Position numbers and translations under genes: made by a program | Shown: in pieces, positions 1-11,036 of the stretch | Layout of the letters: each line of letters opens with the position of its first letter | Position numbering within the stretch: the stretch's first letter is position 1 | Source of the DNA: Castor canadensis | Lineage: Eukaryota; Chordata; Mammalia; Rodentia; Castoridae | Length of the DNA stretch: 64,000 bases | Direction of reading: 5' to 3' | NCBI RefSeq assembly: GCF_047511655.1 | Contig: NC_133389.1 | Coordinates: 150,489,973 to 150,553,972, forward strand | Notes under the pieces: generated by a model | The model's input: the letters and a program-made list of their open reading frames with translations, nothing else | What the model was told of the DNA's origin: nothing | Databases searched by the model: none

Positions 1-820
1 CAGCAGAACAGCCTCTCATGCTCAGGACTTCTCCAGTCCTCTCCTCTAACACAGATCAGAGTGGATTCTGGGGCTCACAGGTTATGTAAAAAGATAGTGC
101 AGAAAACCCCTCTTGGAAGCCACTGGTGGAGTGGTTTAAGTGGTAGAGTGCATGCCTAGAAAACCTCTCTTGGGGTGATAAGTTTCTTTACAAACAGCAG
201 TGGGTTCAGTGTCTCTAACAGTACTTGAAACAGGAGAACAGCCCCAGAACCCTAATCTTATGTTCTACAGTTTCTTCTAAAACATAAGTTTGTCCTCTGT
301 CACTGATTGATGGACAGTATCACAACACTGCTATTTGTCAGCCATGCATGTCAGCCCACACACGACTACACAAGTCAGACCAAGTATTGAACACAGCATT
401 AATTCTATGATGACTTCTCTGTCAGTTATGAAGGCAACTGTTTCTCCAGAGAAATTATTTTTCTTACTTGAAGAACACAGAGAGAAACTAGTATGTTTAA
501 TCAGCCTCAATACCTTTACCCATAGTGTCACATGAAAGTAACAACTTTCAAAATGTAGTTCACCGGCATAACTGGGCCTCGGTTGGCCTTTATGGACTCT
601 CACTTCTTTGTCAACTTTTAGCAACAGCATCACAAATTTTAGAAACCAGTATTTAATCTCTCTATGTACTAAATAAATCTCCATACAGTCCTAAAAAGCT
701 CAGTAATTAGTAGACTAATATAATGCATTCCAATGTAATTAGGAAAATCAAAAGGAATTTAAAATACATTCCTATGTTAATGATTATTCATGATCACGCT
801 TCCGGACTTGAGACATTTAC
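1..820 (-). other. KCTD18: KCTD18 intron following the first coding exon (partial)
   Basis: This stretch follows the splice donor at 820/821 of the KCTD18 first coding exon when read leftwards, so it is intron running out of the window. Apart from a short SINE fragment at 117-157, I recognise no exon or conserved element. The short open frames here have no family resemblance. Confidence 0.75.
117..157 (+). mobile_element. ID-like SINE fragment flanked by direct repeats
   Basis: About 41 bp resembles the head of the local ID-like SINE (ggtttaagtggtagagtgcatgcctag). The 16-base sequences agaaaacccctcttgg (101-116) and agaaaacctctcttgg (158-173) flank it and differ at one base, as target-site duplications would. 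The 3' half and A-tail of the SINE are missing. Confidence 0.6.
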
Positions 821-980
821 CTGATTCATCTGTTTTTAGAGGAAAACGACCACTGAACATAGACGCCAGCATAGAGTCCTTAAAGCGGCACAAAGACTCT
901 CGCCGGGCTGTGTAAACACAGCCACCTACGTTTAGTCTGAGAACATCCAGCACCTCTTCTTCAGCCTTATGGTCAGCCAT
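821..980 (-). CDS. KCTD18: KCTD18 first coding exon (start of BTB domain)
   Basis: This exon encodes residues 1-53 plus one base of KCTD18, a potassium-channel-tetramerisation-domain family protein with an N-terminal BTB/POZ fold. KCTD family members commonly oligomerise and many bind cullin-3, but the specific role of KCTD18 is poorly known. The start is the ATG at 980-978 (minus), giving [20 protein letters not shown]. The BTB strand motif [17 protein letters not shown] follows, then [15 protein letters not shown]. This matches human KCTD18 ([20 protein letters not shown]) from memory. The donor is CAG|GTAAATG at 821/820. Beyond the donor the open frame continues as non-homologous residues and stops, which confirms the exon end. 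A GTG 15 bases upstream (995) is in frame but is not a credible start. The remaining exons lie to the left, outside the window. Confidence 0.93.
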
Positions 981-1054
981 CGCTCCCTTGGACACCTAAA
1001 GCTTTGCCTCACACTTTCAGAAAGTTCAGAAACAATGGCAGTGCCAGACCGCCT
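981..1054 (-). other. KCTD18: KCTD18 5'UTR part of the first coding exon
   Basis: On the minus strand a strong acceptor (ttctttgtttttacag|AGGCGG) places the exon start at 1054, so 74 bases of leader precede the ATG at 980. The leader has no ATG in frame with the coding sequence. The boundary is inferred from splice-site quality only. Confidence 0.65.
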
Positions 1055-1287
1055 CTGTAAAAACAAAGAACAATCATCACTGACATTTCCAACAATAAAT
1101 GAATAATAAATTTATTTTAACCTGATTTCAAATATATTCTTCAGAACTGCAATGCCTAATTAAATGATACCATATAATATGAAAGAAGTTGAAGATACGC
1201 CAAGAAGCTGAAAAACTTTGAGGATTTGTAACATAATAAATTATTGTCAAACAAATCACAGCTGAAATGACTAAAGATAACACAGAG

Positions 1288-1374
1288 AGGGGATGTGAGT
1301 GTAACTCAGTGGTAGAGTGCTTGCCTAGCATGGTAAAGGTCCTGGGTTCAATCTCCAGCACCATAAAAAAAAAA
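1288..1374 (+). mobile_element. ID-like SINE
   Basis: Head gtaactcagtggtagagtgc and B-box-like tail ctgggttcaatctccagcac are followed by an A-run. This is the tRNA-derived ID module found throughout the window. It resembles a tRNA promoter but has no tRNA fold, so it is not a tRNA gene. Confidence 0.85.
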
Positions 1375-1499
1375 AAAAACAGAAAGATAACAAAATGTCC
1401 ATCACTTATAAAACAAAGCAAAGCAAAGGTGTGCCTGCAATCTCCAGAATTCACATATCATTTTAACTACAATAAGTCTGAAGGAACCATCTAGATTTC

Positions 1500-1680
1500 A
1501 CCCTTACTAGCTCTGGGACCCTGGACATATTACTCATCTTCCTCTTCTTGTTTCCTCATCTATAAAATGGAGGCAGCAATGGTGTGAACTATCAGAGGAG
1601 TAATTAACATAACTTATAAAAAGCATATAGAACAGTCTCTGGCTCAGAGTAAGTATGCAATAAATGACAAATATTATGTA
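1500..1680 (+). repeat. MIR-like ancient SINE
   Basis: The phrase gtttcctcatctataaaatgg, then aacagtctctggctcagagtaa and a terminal caataaat-type sequence, follow the mammalian MIR consensus. Strongly diverged. Confidence 0.65.
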
Positions 1681-2599
1681 TAATGATACAAAGTTTACCA
1701 TAAGGTATATAATGAGGAACTAGATAATGACTGTGGAGATTTAAAGAAACAAAAGAGCAGAAATTATTAACTATGATCATTGTAATTCTTAAGTTATATA
1801 ACTAAGTAATATATCACTTATCAACTGAGACTAGAATTCTAGTTATACCAGTAACAAGACCAGTCTAGAACTACAAATGACACCTCTAAGTCATCCAACT
1901 TCTTTACTCTAAAATGGCTGACGTTTGGGGGACATTTTAAAGATTTGATCTTAATCCATTCTGGATACCATTAATCACAGGTTACTGTGGTGTTTCTAAT
2001 AGAATGTGAAATGGTACCCTGCTGAAAAAGATACTCTTAATACACATTACCCATATGTTTCACAGCAAGTGTAAAATGGCTGCCAAGGGCTCAACAACAT
2101 TCATGTCAATTCACCTTTACTAAGTGCCTAACTACAATCCTGTTCCTAGATGCTCCAATTTAGCCAGTTGCCAATAAAGTGAGAGAAGACCCTTAAAATC
2201 CAAGGAGGTCCATATGTATAGAACATAGTCAGTGGACAGAAACCATTAGGAACCAAAGGTTCAGTCTTCTAAAACCACTCACTCATGTGACTTCTTGCTG
2301 CCCAGAAGTCCTGGGAGCAACGCTCCAAAGATCCTTGTAAGAGAACCTCCTCTGAGGCATAGATGGAACCCATTCATGCTGCTCCGGTTATCGGCACCCT
2401 GTCTATTCTTCAAGGACCTGAGCAAACCATTTCTTGCCCGACGTCCCCAAGTACACCCCCCCACCACTAGAATCCTTGCACAGGTCTACACATGGACTTT
2501 CCTGTCCACGTTTCCACATTTTATTCCACTTGTTTAATTCCATTTTTTTTTTTTTTTTTTGGTTTGTAAGCCCAAAAAGGTAGGGACAGTGTCACTCTT

Positions 2600-2755
2600 A
2601 ACTCCCATACTGAACACTTACTATGTGTCACTCACTGAGACACTAGACAGACATTATCTAATTCCCACAGAACCCTTCTGGGGTAGAAATTACTGTCCCT
2701 ATTATCAGGTGAGAACACTAAGGTAAAATATCGAGTGACGTATGCAGGACCCACA
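2600..2755 (+). repeat. MIR-like ancient SINE
   Basis: Contains gaacacttactatgtgtcac, then a degenerate tract reaching caggacccacacaggg, in the order of the MIR core and 3' region. Diverged copy just upstream of the CpG-rich segment. Confidence 0.6.
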
Positions 2756-3239
2756 CAGGGTTGCTGCCATTAAGGGGTGGAGCCAGTCACAATCCAGGGC
2801 AGCAGGGCCAACCTCAAGTTCTTCCTGCTGCTGGACCCCTGTGGCTCCAGACCCAGGCCTCCCTCACTAAGCAGCCGCCCATCTGAAGACCGGTGGCTTC
2901 GGGTTCACAACGGCACCCCGAGTCCAGGGGGCAAGGGCTACTCTCCCACTGCACCCAGGCGGTCTCTTCCAAGGCGAAGGACCATCTCCAGCTCCAGGCC
3001 AGACCTGAGGTGGCACTCCCCGGTCCCCATCCTTGGGTACACCCGCCTGGGCTTCCTGCCGTGTGGAAAGTGCCCAGGCCTCGGGAGCAGTGTGCCCAAA
3101 GCGCGGTCCTGGGACTGCCTGCATCAAAACCATCATGGACGCTTGCTGAAAATGCAGGCGCCCAGGCCCCAGCAGCGTCTGGTTCGGAAAGTCTGGGAAG
3201 GGTCGTTTTTCCCCCGCGGACCCCACTTTGAGAAACACT

Positions 3240-3730
3240 GCTCACGGGACTCACACTCCTCCCCGGGGCGGGGCGAAAAGGGAAGGTGGGAAACCAGAAA
3301 GCCCCGCGGCCGGGGGACCCCGATTCGGCCCCAAGCCAGAGCCTGCAACCCGGGACGCCCGAGTCATCAGCGCTGCCGGGCGATCTCCTCGGACGACGCG
3401 CCGGCCCCTGGGCGGGCGGCCCACTCGGCGCCCCGCTCCTCCACAAGGGCAGGCTGGGCGAAGACCTCCGGACTAACCTGCGACCGCCCGGCCCTCGGCG
3501 CGGCCGCCCGACGCCCCGGGGCCCAACGCGGAAGTAAGCGCCTCTTCGGCTGCTCGGCAACTCGTGTGACACAGCTGCCCTGTGGCGCCCCCGTGCGGCC
3601 CGGTCCGGCGGCGCAGCAGGAGGAAGGGAAGCCGCGCCCCGGACACGCCCCTTCCCCCGGAACGGCCCCGCCCCTCGAGCGTCAGGTCCACCGAAGGGAT
3701 TTGCCCATCAGGGCCCCGCCTCTTTGGCGC
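3240..3730 (-). promoter_or_regulatory. KCTD18: CpG-island promoter of KCTD18
   Basis: CpG-dense, GC-rich DNA (densest at about 3300-3720) in otherwise AT-rich surroundings, with GC-box-like runs such as ggggcgggg near 3262 and ccccgcccc near 3667. No TATA box is evident. It sits 2.3 kb upstream of the KCTD18 coding exon and contains a good minus-strand donor, so it is most likely the KCTD18 promoter and first exon. SGO2 has its own CpG-rich promoter 11 kb to the right, so this one is probably not shared. Confidence 0.7.
3478..3560 (-). other. KCTD18: KCTD18 non-coding exon 1 (inferred)
   Basis: The minus-strand sequence CAG|GTTAGT at 3478/3477 is a near-consensus donor inside the CpG island. 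It pairs with the acceptor at 1054. The transcription start is not determinable, so the right-hand limit is a guess. Confidence 0.4.
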
Positions 3731-3784
3731 ACTGGAAAAGCTGATCAATGCCAAGGTATAGAAATGTATTGTACTTGGGTGTGT

Positions 3785-3990
3785 CCATTTGGGTAGTGTT
3801 TACAGTTTACAAAACTTCTTCACACATAGCCTTCTTGTTTAATTTAATCTGTGACACCCCGTAAAAGGTAATATTTTTATTCCTGTTACAGCAAGGAAAA
3901 TTGGGGCAGGAGCAAACATTTACTGAACACTTTCGTACCTCTGACACTGTGCTAGGTCCTTTGCAGAACTACTTATTTTTTTTCTTGTTA
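3785..3990 (+). repeat. MIR-like ancient SINE remnants
   Basis: Phrases such as acatttactgaacacttt and gacactgtgctaggtcctttgc match the MIR core. A diverged partial copy precedes it. No gene is visible between the KCTD18 promoter and 4275. Confidence 0.6.
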
Positions 3991-4275
3991 ATCCCCAAAG
4001 AGTTTCTTTGGTTTCCATCTGCACCCTACTTTATGCAAGGGGCTGTGCTAGGAATTTCAAGAAGAATAAACAAACAGTCCTGCTTTCAAGGCACTTCCCC
4101 AGAGTAGGTACTAATTGGTTCTTAATTACTCTGCCTGCCCTCAGCTATTTATAGTGTTAAGAAATGCAGAAGGGTGGTTCTATCTGTAATCATCTAGCAC
4201 AAGCTATGGACCAGGAACTGGGAGGGAAGGGACTGAAACAATGTAGCTGACCCACTCATCTTACAACCTAGCACA

Positions 4276-4556
4276 GTGCTCAGAAAACTTTTTTCTGTAA
4301 ATATCTCAGACTTTGTGGGCTATTCACGACTGATGGATTGTGTTGATGTAATGTGAAAGCAGACACAGACAACACATATATGAAGAGCATTGTGTTCCAA
4401 CTTTATTATGGAAACTGAAATTGAAATTTCACATACTTTCCCTATGTCATGAGTCTTTTAAAAATGTGACTTTCCCCCCCCAAAACATTTAAATATGTAA
4501 TATCCATTCTTAGACCATAGAAAAAACAAATGGCAGCCGATGGGCCATAACTTGCC
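4276..4556 (+). mobile_element. hAT-Charlie (MER5-type) non-autonomous DNA transposon remnant
   Basis: Contains aaaacttttttctgtaaata, ctttgtgggctattcacgac, gtgaaagcagacacagacaa, tgtgttccaactttattatg and the end ggcagccgatgggcc. These follow the order of MER5-family elements. Ancient and non-coding. Confidence 0.7.
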
Positions 4557-4689
4557 TTCCTCTGTTCAAGTGGGAGAAATAAGCACCCACCAAAATAGAG
4601 AGTGGTAACTTCTTGGGAACTAGACTAAAAATAATATTTGGTGGAAATAATAGCTTGGGTGGAGAAGTCTTCACTGATGAGGGGACATA

Positions 4690-6670
4690 CAAGTGAGAGC
4701 TAAAAATGAGAATGAATCAACTTTCTGAAGAAATGAAGGGAAAATACCTTAGGAAGGAGGGAGAATAAGTGGAAAGACCTTGAGGCACAACAGGACTTGG
4801 CAATTTGCAGAAACAGAAAGGAAAGGAGTACATCTAAAGATTGATGTGCAATGGGATGCATGGGAAGGGAACAGGAAATGAGGTTGAAGACAGAGGCAGG
4901 TAGAAGCTGGGTTTTAAGGCATTTTGTGACCTAAGCAAGAGTTTACATCTTAATCTAAGCATAATGCTAAGCCACTGACAGGTCTTAAACAGGGAAGTAA
5001 AACCATCAATTACTGTTAAAACTGTTATGGCTACTGAAATGGTAATGTATTGGAGAGGTATAAACTAGAAACAGCCATCTGTTGCTATAAACCAGTAGAG
5101 GAAAGTCATAGCATCTACTTGAGTTGTGATGGCAATAGAGAGTGGATGGATGAATGCATGGGATATGTTTAGGAAATAAAAATGACATAAAACTTGCTAA
5201 TGAGTCAACTATAATATGTTAATTCAGATCCTCTAAGAAGCAGACAAGATTGGACTAGACATGCAAGAGATTTATTGAGGGAGGACTATGGGGGTGTGGT
5301 TCAAGTGGAGAACACTTGCCTCGAAAGCACAGGCCCTGAATTCAAACCCCAGTACCACAAAAAACAATCTTGGGGAACAGTAAATGCCAAAATCTAAATG
5401 ATATTGTCTTAATCAACTTCTTAAACCTAACCAGGTGCCTCTAAAAGTGATGTTCTGAGGACATGAGTGACCTCAACCAGGAGATCCTCCTCCCAAATAA
5501 ATAGATACTAAAAAATTTAAAAAGAGATTTATTGAAGGAAATACCTATGAGGGAATAATAGGGAAGCATCTGAGGGGAACTGAGACAGACATTAGATGGA
5601 GATAAGTGTAATCCCTGAAGAGAACAAGAAAGGAAGAGTAGAAACTTGTACACATGAGGGAATTCTAAGAAAGTTTCAACAAATCCAATGGGGAGTCTTC
5701 AAGCCAGAGTTCTCCATCAGAAAAGTTCCATATTTCTCAGGAATGGGCCGATCTTAATATTCCTGATATGCTTAAGTTGCTGGCTAGGAGCCCTCCATGA
5801 AAAGTGCAGCATGGAACATGATGATGGATTTCAGAGCACAGAGGCTGGGCAATTAATCAACAATGCTCCCTGCAACTGGAAATCTGAGAGGTGTATTTTC
5901 ATGGCTGCCACATATGGGAAATAAAGGAAATGGGGAAGGCAGGATAGACTCTATGGACTGTTAACTTAAAGAACTGAATGATGGCAAATTTACTAAGATG
6001 TCCATTATAGGAATGGAATGGATTGATGGAAGAGATCAGAAATAGAATGGATTGAGGGAAGAAACCAGAAGGGCGGTTTGTCCAATGACAAAATGAATAT
6101 TAAGTTTGAATGTTATAAGTTTCCTTTAGTAGCATCTAGCCAAGGAGAATATGGTGACAAGTTCTAGATGATAAGAAAACGCTGAAAGGCAGAGTCATCA
6201 ACATTTAATTCTAGATGATATATCTAAGCACCGGCCTGAGAGGCCTTGCAATTCTTCCCACACATTATTGCCTCCAATATGTCTGTCCATAGATCAGAAT
6301 AGACTACTAAGATTCGGATTTTTGAGAGCTATTCACATAGAGAAATAGCAATTGAATGAATCTGGGGCTCAGGAGTAATGTTCTGTGATGAAGAAGTAAA
6401 TTTCAAAAACATAAACATTGAAAGCCATGAAACTGAATGAAATCATCTGCAGAAAGGGCAATGAGTCGGGATGAAATGTTGACTCCAATACTTAGAGGCC
6501 AGATTAGAAGGGAGAGTCAGAGGAGGGGAACCAAGACAGTATGGAGTTATAGGACCCAAGAGAGCAAAGGGTCACTGGTTATTGTCAAATACCACTGAAG
6601 GATTAAAGGTCCATTAGATTTGGTAATATGGGAATTCTTAATGACCTTGGCAAGAGCAGTATCAATGCTG
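4690..6670 (-). repeat. Ancient LINE-like repeat (L2-like, class uncertain), antisense
   Basis: The segment reads as an ancient mammalian repeat in reverse orientation: ...agccactgacaggtcttaaacagggaagtaaaaccat... and later ...gtcactggttattgtcaaata.... The same family recurs on this strand at 16540-17940, 18060-19720 and 60800-61230. A sense-oriented relative lies at 26460-26985. A younger ID SINE splits it at 5283. No functional open frame remains. Confidence 0.45.
5283..5367 (+). mobile_element. ID-like SINE
   Basis: gtgtggttcaagtggagaac ... gaattcaaaccccagtaccac plus a short A-rich tail. Inserted in the older repeat. Confidence 0.8.
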
Positions 6671-6672
6671 GG

Positions 6673-7008
6673 TTAGTCAGTTTTCCATTACTGTGACAAA
6701 ATACCTAACAACTCTTAAGGAGGGCAGACTTATTTTGGCTCTCAGTTTCAGAAGTTTCAATCCATGGTCACTTGGCTTCATTTCTTTGGACCTGTGGCGA
6801 GGCAGAACATCATAGTAGAGAGTGCATGCAGAACAAATCTATTTACCTCATGATACCCAGGAGCCTGAGAGAGAGAGAGAGAGAAAGTAAAAGAGAGAGA
6901 GAGAAAAACTATTAAAGGTTCCACCACCTTCCAATAGTGCTACAGACTAGAAACCCAAGCCTTTAACATGTTGCCTTTGAGGAACATTTAAGATCCATTC
7001 CATATCAA
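6673..7008 (-). mobile_element. LTR-like remnant (MaLR/ERVL-type look), antisense
   Basis: Begins gttagtcagttttccattac, continues with ggcagacttattttggctc and the phrase gaggcagaacatcatagtag, and ends near catatcaaa. A related arrangement occurs at 56168-56570. An internal GA run lies at about 6866-6905. The class is a guess; no coding capacity. Confidence 0.4.
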
Positions 7009-7589
7009 ATGCTATGGTGAGGATTCAAACACAGATAAAGGTAAGTTGCAGAGAGAACAGGGATGGGAAGCTGGATATAACTCTTTAAAGAAACTAATTA
7101 TGCAACGAACAGGGTATGCAGGGAAAAGGGGTCAAAGTAGGGAGTTTAGCATGGGAATCACTAGAGCAGATGTGTGATGAAAGTGATCCAGTAGATAGGT
7201 GGAGTGCTGAGGCAGGAGGGAAAAAGGACAACTGAAAGAATAAAATATGTGACCAAGCAACAGGTACCAGAGCCAGAGCAGAAATGGAGGAATTTCTGTT
7301 CAGTGTGAGCAGGGACAAGAGGCAAAACAAAGAAGATAGAGTTACATTCTTGATAAATTGGTAGATTTTACAGTGTGAAAATGAGGAAGTTCTGATCAAA
7401 CACCTCTGCTTTCTCAACTTCAAAGCCATATTGGAGGCAAAGGTGAAGGAAATAGTGGGAAGAAGAGGATTGAAGAAAGAAGACAAAGTATGAATTATGT
7501 ATTGTGGAAATTGAAAAGCAAATTTCATACAGAAACGTGGTAGGTGTAATATGTTCTAACAAGTAAAAATAACACAACTAAAAGCTGAA

Positions 7590-9640
7590 AAAAAGGAAAA
7601 TAGAATAAACTCCTTGATTGTCATACAGGAAATACATAGAGCTTTAAGCTAACAAAGTGACAAATCAGATCATAAAAGGTCAAGTAACAGGAAAGTAAGG
7701 TCTTAAAGTTCAAAGACAACCAGTAGAAAAAAACTATACTTTTTCCTAAATATGAAAAAGACATTTAAAACTAGAAAGTCAGATAAAATGTATCATGTAC
7801 AGAAGCTTAGAAAATATAACATATTAAGATTATTATTACACAAAATAATTTTACCATAAAATAATAAGCTGAGCCTAAATAGTTCATATTAACAAATACA
7901 AATGAATTTAAATTATCCATTAAAAGGAAAAGATTTTTTTTATTTTGTCTACAAAGTAAGACAATGAAAATAAGAGACATCCTAAATCAAAATAATTCAT
8001 AAAGTATAAAACTAAAGGGATAGGCAAAAGTATATGCTAAGCAAGTGGAACAAAAAGAAAGCAGGGCCTGACATCAAAGCAGAATAAAACAAAATGAGTC
8101 AGGATTACCCCCTAACCATTCTTTCCTACTTTCCCTCACACACACTTTTCTCTGCTCCTGTTCTTTCTAACTTCAGGAGCTTCAGACATGCTATTCCTTC
8201 TTTCTAGACCACTCAGCCTCCAAATAGTTCATCATTCAACTTCAAAGATACTTCCTCATATGAGATTTTTTTAGCCCCTTCATTCTCCTTGAACTGATTC
8301 CCCCTCTTGCCCTCTGCTACTGACTGAATTGTGTCCCCACCCCCAAATTCATTTAAGAATGCATTAAATGACACAAAGAAGGACATGCTTAGTGTTACAA
8401 CGTAATAGTTATGAATTCTATCCACCAAATAATTCAGCAGCAACCTTTTAAAAGCAAAAGCTATAGGATATGCAAAGAAATATTGACAGAAATATTGGGA
8501 GACTTTAATATACCACTTTCATACAAAACAGACTCAGTTGCCAAGTAAATAAGGAGAATACATATAGCTCCAAGTGGCAAATAGCATAAGGGTAATGTAG
8601 ATTTCATGGACATAGTCATAGCCCATCATAGAGAATAAATAGCAACAAAGAAGTTAAAATGTTTCAGAATAAAATTATCAAGAAATATGTAGACTTCATA
8701 TGAAAAAAAGTCAAAAACACCCCTGAGAAATACAAACTAGAGTTAAACAAATGGAAAGACATTCCTTAACATTATAAACATTAGTTTCCTCTAAGTTAAT
8801 TTATAAATGTAATATAATCCCTCAAAATGCCAACAGGATTTTAATGGAGACAGACAAGTTGGTATCAACATTCATATGGAAAGATAACCTATTGGTGTTT
8901 GTTGAGCTTCTTGGACCTGTGGTTTTATAGTTTTTGCAAAATTTGGAAAAAAATTGCACATTTCTTTAACTGTTTTTTATGCTCTCCCCTTCTAGATTCC
9001 AGTTATACAGTTTTAGAGCATTTAATATTATTTCATGCAAAATCACGGAAAAAGAAAAGTTTATGAGGGGAGACTAGCCTTATTGTTCATTAAGATATAT
9101 TATAAATCTTTTTTCTTTAATCTACTGTGGTACTGTGCATGAATAGACAAATAGACCAGTAAAAAGGTGGAAGTTCCAGAAATAGATCCTAATTCATATG
9201 GAAATTTAGAATGTAATAAAAGTGGTTTCTCAAACTACTGGGAAAAGGATGAATATTTTAATAAATATTTGTGGACAATCAGTTTTCCATTCAGAGAAAG
9301 ATAAAATTAGATTCACCATCTTATACTATAATCAAGAATAAATTCCAAACAGACTAGGGATATAAATGTCAACAATGAAACCATGTAAGTATTAGAATAA
9401 ACCATGTATGTTCTTCTCTATAACTTGGTATAGAAAAAAAAGATCCACTATAACTCAAAAATCAAACACAATAAAATAAAAGCAACAAATTTGACGTTTA
9501 ATTTTTTTACTAGCACTCAGTAAATAAAAACAAGCAACAAATTATGAGCTTGGAGAACATATTTGTAATAAATATTTCAGACAACTCTTAAAATTTGAGG
9601 GGAGGAATGAAAAACACCAGAGAGATATATCTGTAACAGA
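7590..9640 (+). mobile_element. Ancient L1 (ORF2-derived) remnant, sense
   Basis: A-rich plus strand carries L1 ORF2-like landmarks such as gagactttaatataccactt near 8500 and gacaaatagaccagtaaaaa near 9147, then a degenerate C-terminal region to about 9600. It is full of stops and indels, and is split at about 8100-8340 by a pyrimidine-rich L2/MIR-like segment. Confidence 0.6.
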
Positions 9641-9699
9641 GATTCATCTATAAGAGAGGCATCTACAACAGATGTAGGTAATCCACAAGCACACATACA

Positions 9700-10000
9700 C
9701 CATATATAATGATACACACACACACAGAGTCATACACAACTGTACTATAACAAAATAGTACATCTAGGTAGCTCAACAACAGAAATTTATTTCTCACAGT
9801 TCTGTAGGGTGAGAAGTCCAACATTAAGGTGCCAGCTGACTCAGTTCTGGTAAGGACTTTCTTCCTTGCTTTCAGATGACCGCCTCCTTCCTATGTCTTC
9901 ACGTGGTCTTTCCTTAGTGTGTGCTGGGGCTGGCGTGGGAGTGGGGGATAGCTCTCTTTCTTTTCTATAATGCCACTGATTCTAAAGTGGCAAATACAAT
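9700..10000 (+). repeat. CA-rich stretch and ancient interspersed repeat
   Basis: A short CA repeat (about 9705-9727) is followed by the ancient-repeat phrase gaaatttatttctcacagtt (9782-9801), with gtgagaagtccaacattaag and cttcacgtggtctttcctta further on. This motif order recurs in many mammalian introns. I cannot assign the family. The remaining DNA to 10586 has no recognisable element. Confidence 0.45.
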
Positions 10001-10586
10001 CTTTTTTTTAAAGCATTAATTTTTAGTTTTTAATATGATAACAAGTAAGAATGCTTCATCTGGAGCAATAAAAAAATATAGAAGTTGCACTGTTGCTTTT
10101 ATTTCTTTAAGTTACCTTAAATATATTCTAGGGTCTCCTTGTCTGTCTAGGGAGGACAGAGTATTTCCAATTACATTTTTTATTTACTTTGCTATTATTC
10201 TCTTTGAGGCTATAATATGTTTCTAAGGCTGTTCCTGGGGCAGATTTTCAAAGCTGGAATAAATCTTGTACACTGGCACATGACTGTTCAGATTTTGTCT
10301 ATCTAACACTAAACAGTTACAAAATAAAAGTAATTCAATTATTTGGAAGGTTCCAAATGGTTCAAAATGGATGCTTGAAGTTTAGACCTAAATTTATAAT
10401 GCAGATGCAGCTATCTGTATGAATGGCAAATACAATCTTAACAAAAACTGCTAATTAACAAAACTACTGAAATAGGTAAGAAGTTGCCTATCTTAGTAAT
10501 GAAATTAAGATGGCAGAGAAGATAAAATGATATTTTGTATTAAAAAATTGTTAGTTTTTTTTTTAGGGAGAAAAGTACTTCACATT

Positions 10587-11036
10587 TGTTTTAAGGGTGA
10601 ACATAGCTAAGTTTTCTGTTAGAATGAAAGGCAAGGAGAGATAGATGTAGACAAAGATGCTGGACTGAAAGAGGCACAGAGATAGGCGAGGAGATCTCAA
10701 CATCAGCATAGGTTTCACTGGGGAGAAAGAGCCGGCAGACAGGGTCTCCAGCAGACACTGTAGCCACAGCTGCTTTACAGACAGATAAAGGAGGTTGGTG
10801 AGAAGTCCCAGGAAGGTCACAGGGCAGGAAAATCCTCAACTGGTCCCAGAACCTCTGGCGATAATATATTAAGGGCAGGTGTTTGTCACTCTTCAAGGCC
10901 GGGTGAGGAGTTTCTAGTAAATGACTAAAGGTGGATGTTTGTTTTTCTTTAGGGTCAGGTAGAGAGTTTCCAGTAAACTACCTGTGAGGGTGAGAAGGTC
11001 TGATCCTAATGAGGCTGCCCTATGTTCACCCTAACA
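10587..11036. mobile_element. Unclassified 450-bp element with terminal inverted repeats
   Basis: The left end TGTTTTAAGGGTGAACATAG (10587-10606) is the reverse complement of the right end CTATGTTCACCCTAACA (11020-11036), apart from three extra bases on the left. Inside, two imperfect tandem copies of about 57 bp lie at about 10875-10980 (gtgtttgtcactcttcaagg... and atgtttgtttttctttaggg..., each followed by a form of gagtttctagtaaa). It begins TG and ends CA, as LTRs do. Inverted ends this long are more typical of a DNA transposon. No clear target-site duplication is visible. Confidence 0.6.

Larger units (their letters stand above)
1055..3477 (-). other. KCTD18: KCTD18 first intron (inferred)
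   Basis: This is the interval between the acceptor at 1054/1055 and the inferred donor at 3478/3477 in the CpG island. It contains a SINE (1288-1372), two MIR-like fragments and a T-run at 2544-2562. Between about 1690 and 2540 I see no recognisable element. The GC-rich open frames near 2777-3570 on both strands are by-products of the CpG-rich promoter. Confidence 0.55.

Noticed and set aside
981..995. Upstream in-frame GTG start for KCTD18 ([10 protein letters not shown])
   Set aside because: GTG is not a normal mammalian start, and the ATG at 980 matches the conserved N-terminus.
1288..1374. tRNA-like A and B boxes in this and other ID-like modules
   Set aside because: They are SINE internal promoters. 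No cloverleaf, anticodon arm or 3' acceptor stem is intact.
2777..3796. Plus-strand open frame of 339 codons and opposing frames in the KCTD18 CpG island
   Set aside because: The frame begins at a GTG, runs through promoter sequence and an old repeat, and resembles no protein. GC-rich DNA is naturally poor in stops.
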